Positions 61,199 through 64,000 of a DNA stretch of 64,000 nucleotides are shown here, one piece after another. The notes under the pieces are model-generated. The model worked only from the letters and a program-made list of their open reading frames with translations, made no database searches and was not told the origin of the DNA. Each line of letters starts with the position of its first letter. The stretch's first letter is position 1. The stretch is from positions 1-64,000 of the forward strand of contig JAHBSL010000022.1 of NCBI GenBank assembly GCA_019639135.1. The letters are read 5' to 3'. A program made the translations under genes and the position numbers. Origin of the DNA: Acidobacteriota bacterium (GTDB taxonomy: Bacteria > Acidobacteriota > Blastocatellia > Pyrinomonadales > Pyrinomonadaceae).

Positions 61199-63313
61199 AT
61201 GTCGAAGGACTTGAACAAAGCAGGGGCTTTCTCGCTCGCGGCGGTGGCCGTCGCGGTGTGGGCCGGTGTTTTGCTTATCGCCTTTTTCGCGAACCGCGGC
61301 GATGATGTAGGCAAGCTCGGCCAGTTCGTCGGCAATCTCGGCAGCGGGCCGTTGGCCGGTGCGGGGATCGTTGACAGTCTGGTTGGCTTGCTCATAGCTG
61401 GTGCGATAGCCGCGGCCTGGTTTGGCATCGGCAACCTTATCGTTTCGCGTCTTGTGAATTTCGAGTCTGCCGGGGAGCGATCGTACCTTCTCAATGTGGT
61501 CCTGAGTTTTGCCGTGGGAGCGGCGATCTGGTCGTTCGTCTGGTTTCTGCTCGGGCTCGCCGGACTTTACTCGCGGCCGGTTGCGGTTGTTGCGCTTGTA
61601 CTCGGGGTTCTCCCTGCTATCGTCGGTTTGCTTAAGTTCAAGAACGCCGCGAAAGCTAACAGAGAGTCTCAACCTTCCGAAGTTTTTGACAAGTTCGTAC
61701 TCTTGCTCGCCGCGGTCCCGGTTCTGCTTTCGCTCATCGCCGCGCTTGCACCGCCGACCGCTAAGGACACGCTGCTTTATCATTTCTCGGTACCAAAGGC
61801 GTTCATCGCCCAAGGCAGCAGTGCCTTCATCGAGGGCAACATCGCGAGCTATCTGGCCCTCGGAACTGAGATGCACGTCGTTTGGGCGATGCTGCTCGGC
61901 GGCCCGGTTGGTGAGCGTGCCGGTGAGGCGGCGGCCGGAGCGGTGGTTTGGCTTTTCTTTCCGCTGCTGCTCGCGGCACTTTTTGGCTTTGCCCGTGAGA
62001 CCGGCATCTCGCGGCGTTGGTCGCTGATAGCCGTGCTGATGGTCGCGACGGTCCCGACGGCCTATCACGTCGCTGCCAGTGCCTACATTGATCTCGCACT
62101 TGCGCTCTATGTCCTGCTCGCCGCCGTCGCACTTACGCGTTGGTGGCGGTCGCTCGAGAGCCGATGGCTGATCCTGATGGCGATCTTCCTCGGTGCAGCC
62201 CTTGCCTCAAAGCTGACGACGCTTTTCGTCATCGCGGCCTTCGCTCTGGTTGTAGTGATGCGGGCAAGGTCCGAGGCTGATGGAGCGGGAAAGGCCGCGG
62301 GGTTCGGTCTGGCGGCGTTGGTACTTGCGGGAGTCTTCGCATCGCCGTGGTATCTGCGGACGTGGGCGGAAACGGGCAGCCCGATCTTTCCGTTCTATAT
62401 GAGCATCTGGCCGGGCGAGGCCGCGGGCTGGGACGTCGAGCGTTCGAACCTCTTTCAGGCGATGAACGCCCAATACGGCGGATATGTGAAAACGCCGCTC
62501 GATTACCTGGCCGCCCCGTGGAACATTTCGATCACGGCTCAGCCCGAGCTCGCGACGCACTTTGACGGTGTTCTCGGTGTGGCATTTTTGCTCGGGTTGC
62601 CGTTCCTTGCTTGGGCTCTTTGGAAATTTGAGATGCCGGCCGAGGCGAAGATCGGCTCCGCGGTCGCCGCGGTGATGTTCCTCTTTTGGCTTTTTTCGAG
62701 CCAGCAGCTCCGTTACCTGCTGCCGATCGTTCCACTGCTTGCCATCGGCATCGCTGCTGCATTCGAACGGCTCGGTGAAAGCGTCGATGGCCTCAAGCCC
62801 ATCGGGCAGGTATCGTTCGCCGCGGCTTCGATCGCGGGCCTGCTTACGGGAACGGCCTGGTTCCTGCAGAAGGCGCCGCTCCGCGTTGCGCTCGGCGGGG
62901 AAAGCAAGGCTGAGTATTTGACGCGGAACCTTGACTATTATCCGTATTACCGCTGGCTAAATGCGGAATCGGACGCCGGGCATCGGGTCTGGCTGATCAA
63001 CATGCGGCGGGACACTTACAACCTTGAACGGCCGTATTTTTCGGACTATCTATTTGAGGATTGGACGCTCCGGCGGATCGTCTGGGAATCTCGCTCCGCC
63101 CCGGAGCTCAAGGCAAAAGCGGCGGCGATGAATGTTCAATTCGTTCTCTCCCGCCATGATTTTCTTTTTGATTACGACCGCTCGCCGATCATTGACGACA
63201 CGAAACCAAGAGCCGAGAACGAGGCGAAATTAAAGATGGCACGCGAGCTTTTGCTCGATCCGGCCCGGACGGTCAAGGCGGACGCGCGGTTCAGTTTGGT
63301 AAAGGTATTTTAG
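61199..63313 (+). CDS. Large GT-C-like membrane protein between sufC and sufD
   Basis: A 704-residue polytopic membrane protein with roughly 13 helices. After the first helices a loop reads PPTAKDTLLYHFSVPKAFI, with an acidic residue at the position used by GT-C transferases, and later LASKLTTLFVIAAFALVVV and SQQLRYLLPIVPLLAIGIAAAFERL as in ArnT/PMT-like proteins. A periplasmic-type domain of about 100 residues follows (LTRNLDYYPYYRWLNAES, FSDYLFEDWTLRRIVW). The start is 15 nt after sufC and the end 2 nt before sufD, so it is co-transcribed with them. A role in Fe-S assembly is not expected. Confidence 0.85.
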   Translation: MSKDLNKAGAFSLAAVAVAVWAGVLLIAFFANRGDDVGKLGQFVGNLGSGPLAGAGIVDSLVGLLIAGAIAAAWFGIGNLIVSRLVNFESAGERSYLLNVVLSFAVGAAIWSFVWFLLGLAGLYSRPVAVVALVLGVLPAIVGLLKFKNAAKANRESQPSEVFDKFVLLLAAVPVLLSLIAALAPPTAKDTLLYHFSVPKAFIAQGSSAFIEGNIASYLALGTEMHVVWAMLLGGPVGERAGEAAAGAVVWLFFPLLLAALFGFARETGISRRWSLIAVLMVATVPTAYHVAASAYIDLALALYVLLAAVALTRWWRSLESRWLILMAIFLGAALASKLTTLFVIAAFALVVVMRARSEADGAGKAAGFGLAALVLAGVFASPWYLRTWAETGSPIFPFYMSIWPGEAAGWDVERSNLFQAMNAQYGGYVKTPLDYLAAPWNISITAQPELATHFDGVLGVAFLLGLPFLAWALWKFEMPAEAKIGSAVAAVMFLFWLFSSQQLRYLLPIVPLLAIGIAAAFERLGESVDGLKPIGQVSFAAASIAGLLTGTAWFLQKAPLRVALGGESKAEYLTRNLDYYPYYRWLNAESDAGHRVWLINMRRDTYNLERPYFSDYLFEDWTLRRIVWESRSAPELKAKAAAMNVQFVLSRHDFLFDYDRSPIIDDTKPRAENEAKLKMARELLLDPARTVKADARFSLVKVF

Positions 63314-63315
63314 AA

Positions 63316-64000
63316 ATGGCATTAACAAGTGCAGTAATGGAAACGCAATTTGACGAGAGCTTCAAGGCGAGGCTTGCGGCCGAGGGCGATGCAGCGATAA
63401 AGGCTTTGCGCGAGCGGGCATTTGCCGCATTTACCGATAAGGGCTTCCCGAGCCTAAAGGATGAGGACTGGAAATATACCAACGTCTCGCCGATCGCGAA
63501 AGAAACGTGGAAGACGGCGACGGCCGGTATCGAACTCGAACACGAAGACGCTGGCATTCGTGCCCATGAGCTTCTCGAACGGTTCAAGTATGACCGTAAC
63601 GGCTTAACAGCATTGAATCTGGCGATGGCGGAGATCGCGGTTATCAAGATCGCGAAGGACACGGTCGTTGACGAGCCGATCGAGCTGAACTTTGCCGCGG
63701 CCGAGGGCACGGCGATCTTTCCGCACGTTGTCGTCATCGCCGAATCAGGCAGCAAGGCGACGATTGTCGAGAGCTATTCTTCGGAAGCTCGTTCGTTCAC
63801 CAACGCAGCCGTCCAGATGCTTGTTGAGGACAATGCAAGCCTTAAACACTATCGCGTTCAAAAGGACTCGCCCGAGGCTTTCAACTACGGCGTTACGGAA
63901 GTGACGCTCGGCAAGGGCAGTTTCGATTCGACCAACATCAATCTCGGCGGAGCGATATCACGGCATGATATCGAGCTCAAGTTCACAGCCGAGGGCGGCG
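63316..64000 (+). CDS. sufD: Fe-S assembly protein SufD (N-terminal part, cut by the window end)
   Basis: The frame is open from ATG 63316 to the window end (about 228 residues). It shows the SufD N-terminal helical domain (FPSLKDEDWKYTNVSPI, the conserved E-D-W-K-Y-T block) and then the beta-helix core start (FPHVVVIAESGSKATIVESY, LKHYRVQKDS, SFDSTNINLGGAISRHDIELKF). SufD pairs with SufB on SufC2. The C-terminal part and any sufS/sufU lie beyond the window. Confidence 0.95.
   Translation, partial: MALTSAVMETQFDESFKARLAAEGDAAIKALRERAFAAFTDKGFPSLKDEDWKYTNVSPIAKETWKTATAGIELEHEDAGIRAHELLERFKYDRNGLTALNLAMAEIAVIKIAKDTVVDEPIELNFAAAEGTAIFPHVVVIAESGSKATIVESYSSEARSFTNAAVQMLVEDNASLKHYRVQKDSPEAFNYGVTEVTLGKGSFDSTNINLGGAISRHDIELKFTAEGG

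Noticed and set aside
1..64000. CRISPR arrays, rRNA, tRNA, IS elements, prophage
   Set aside because: No regularly spaced direct repeats, rRNA stretches, cloverleaf-like sequences with a T-arm motif, or transposase/integrase genes were seen on either strand.

Overview
The window looks like a stretch of chromosome from a Gram-negative, moderately GC-rich bacterium. The closest fit is Acidobacteriota (Blastocatellia-like). This rests on a tandem pair of acidobacterial-type VWFA proteins, a large TonB-dependent receptor with an N-terminal carboxypeptidase-regulatory-like domain, many secreted TPR / FG-GAP / DUF4331 / DUF4394 proteins, and an MXAN_5187-like coiled-coil protein. The placement is inferred from protein content only; there is no rRNA, tRNA, CRISPR array, transposase or phage module in the window.

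Layout. 0-10 kb: redoxin tail, DinB protein, purL, AbgT-type transporter, lipoprotein, hemW, 5'-nucleotidase, tryptophan 2,3-dioxygenase. 10-20 kb: cold-shock protein with a long leader, selA, serC, several secreted proteins (including one with four 29-residue repeats), beta-helix protein, YceH, RNase D-like exonuclease. 20-27.5 kb: DinB, thioesterase, a TerC-family gene under a yybP-ykoY-type (Mn2+) riboswitch, CstA, a stand-alone diiron ODP/MBL protein and a run of small envelope proteins. 27.5-33 kb: secreted TPR / DUF4331 / DUF4394-FG-GAP group. 33-46 kb: lepA, a PIN toxin-antitoxin pair, GT-C membrane protein, glutamate dehydrogenase, phosphohexomutase, VWFA pair, VanX-like dipeptidase, PilZ. 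46-54 kb: an 882-nt gene-free gap, the TonB-dependent receptor, a GT4 glycosyltransferase and a glycogen-debranching enzyme. 54-64 kb: an iron-sulfur (SUF) locus.

The most striking region is the SUF locus. An Rrf2 regulator with three Fe-S-type cysteines precedes sufB. sufB and sufC are then separated by about 4.6 kb holding a small protein, a 205-bp composite palindrome, three tandem RidA-family genes (first frameshifted, third with a signal peptide), two small membrane proteins, a PhzF-family enzyme, a COG3541 nucleotidyltransferase and an MntA/HepT pair. The hepT frame has a TGA exactly at the catalytic arginine of its RX4HXY motif. sufC and sufD are separated again by a 704-residue GT-C-like membrane protein.

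A second theme is short imperfect palindromic repeats of several families. They lie between genes (710, 7083, 8759, 19446, 27408, 43866, 54365, 57330, 57828) and also in frame inside conserved enzymes: two in purL, one 83-bp palindrome in hemW, and a repeat-derived tail on the PhzF protein. Three single-base lesions (hepT, first ridA, a secreted protein near 36.34 kb) could be real decay or assembly error and need read-level checking.
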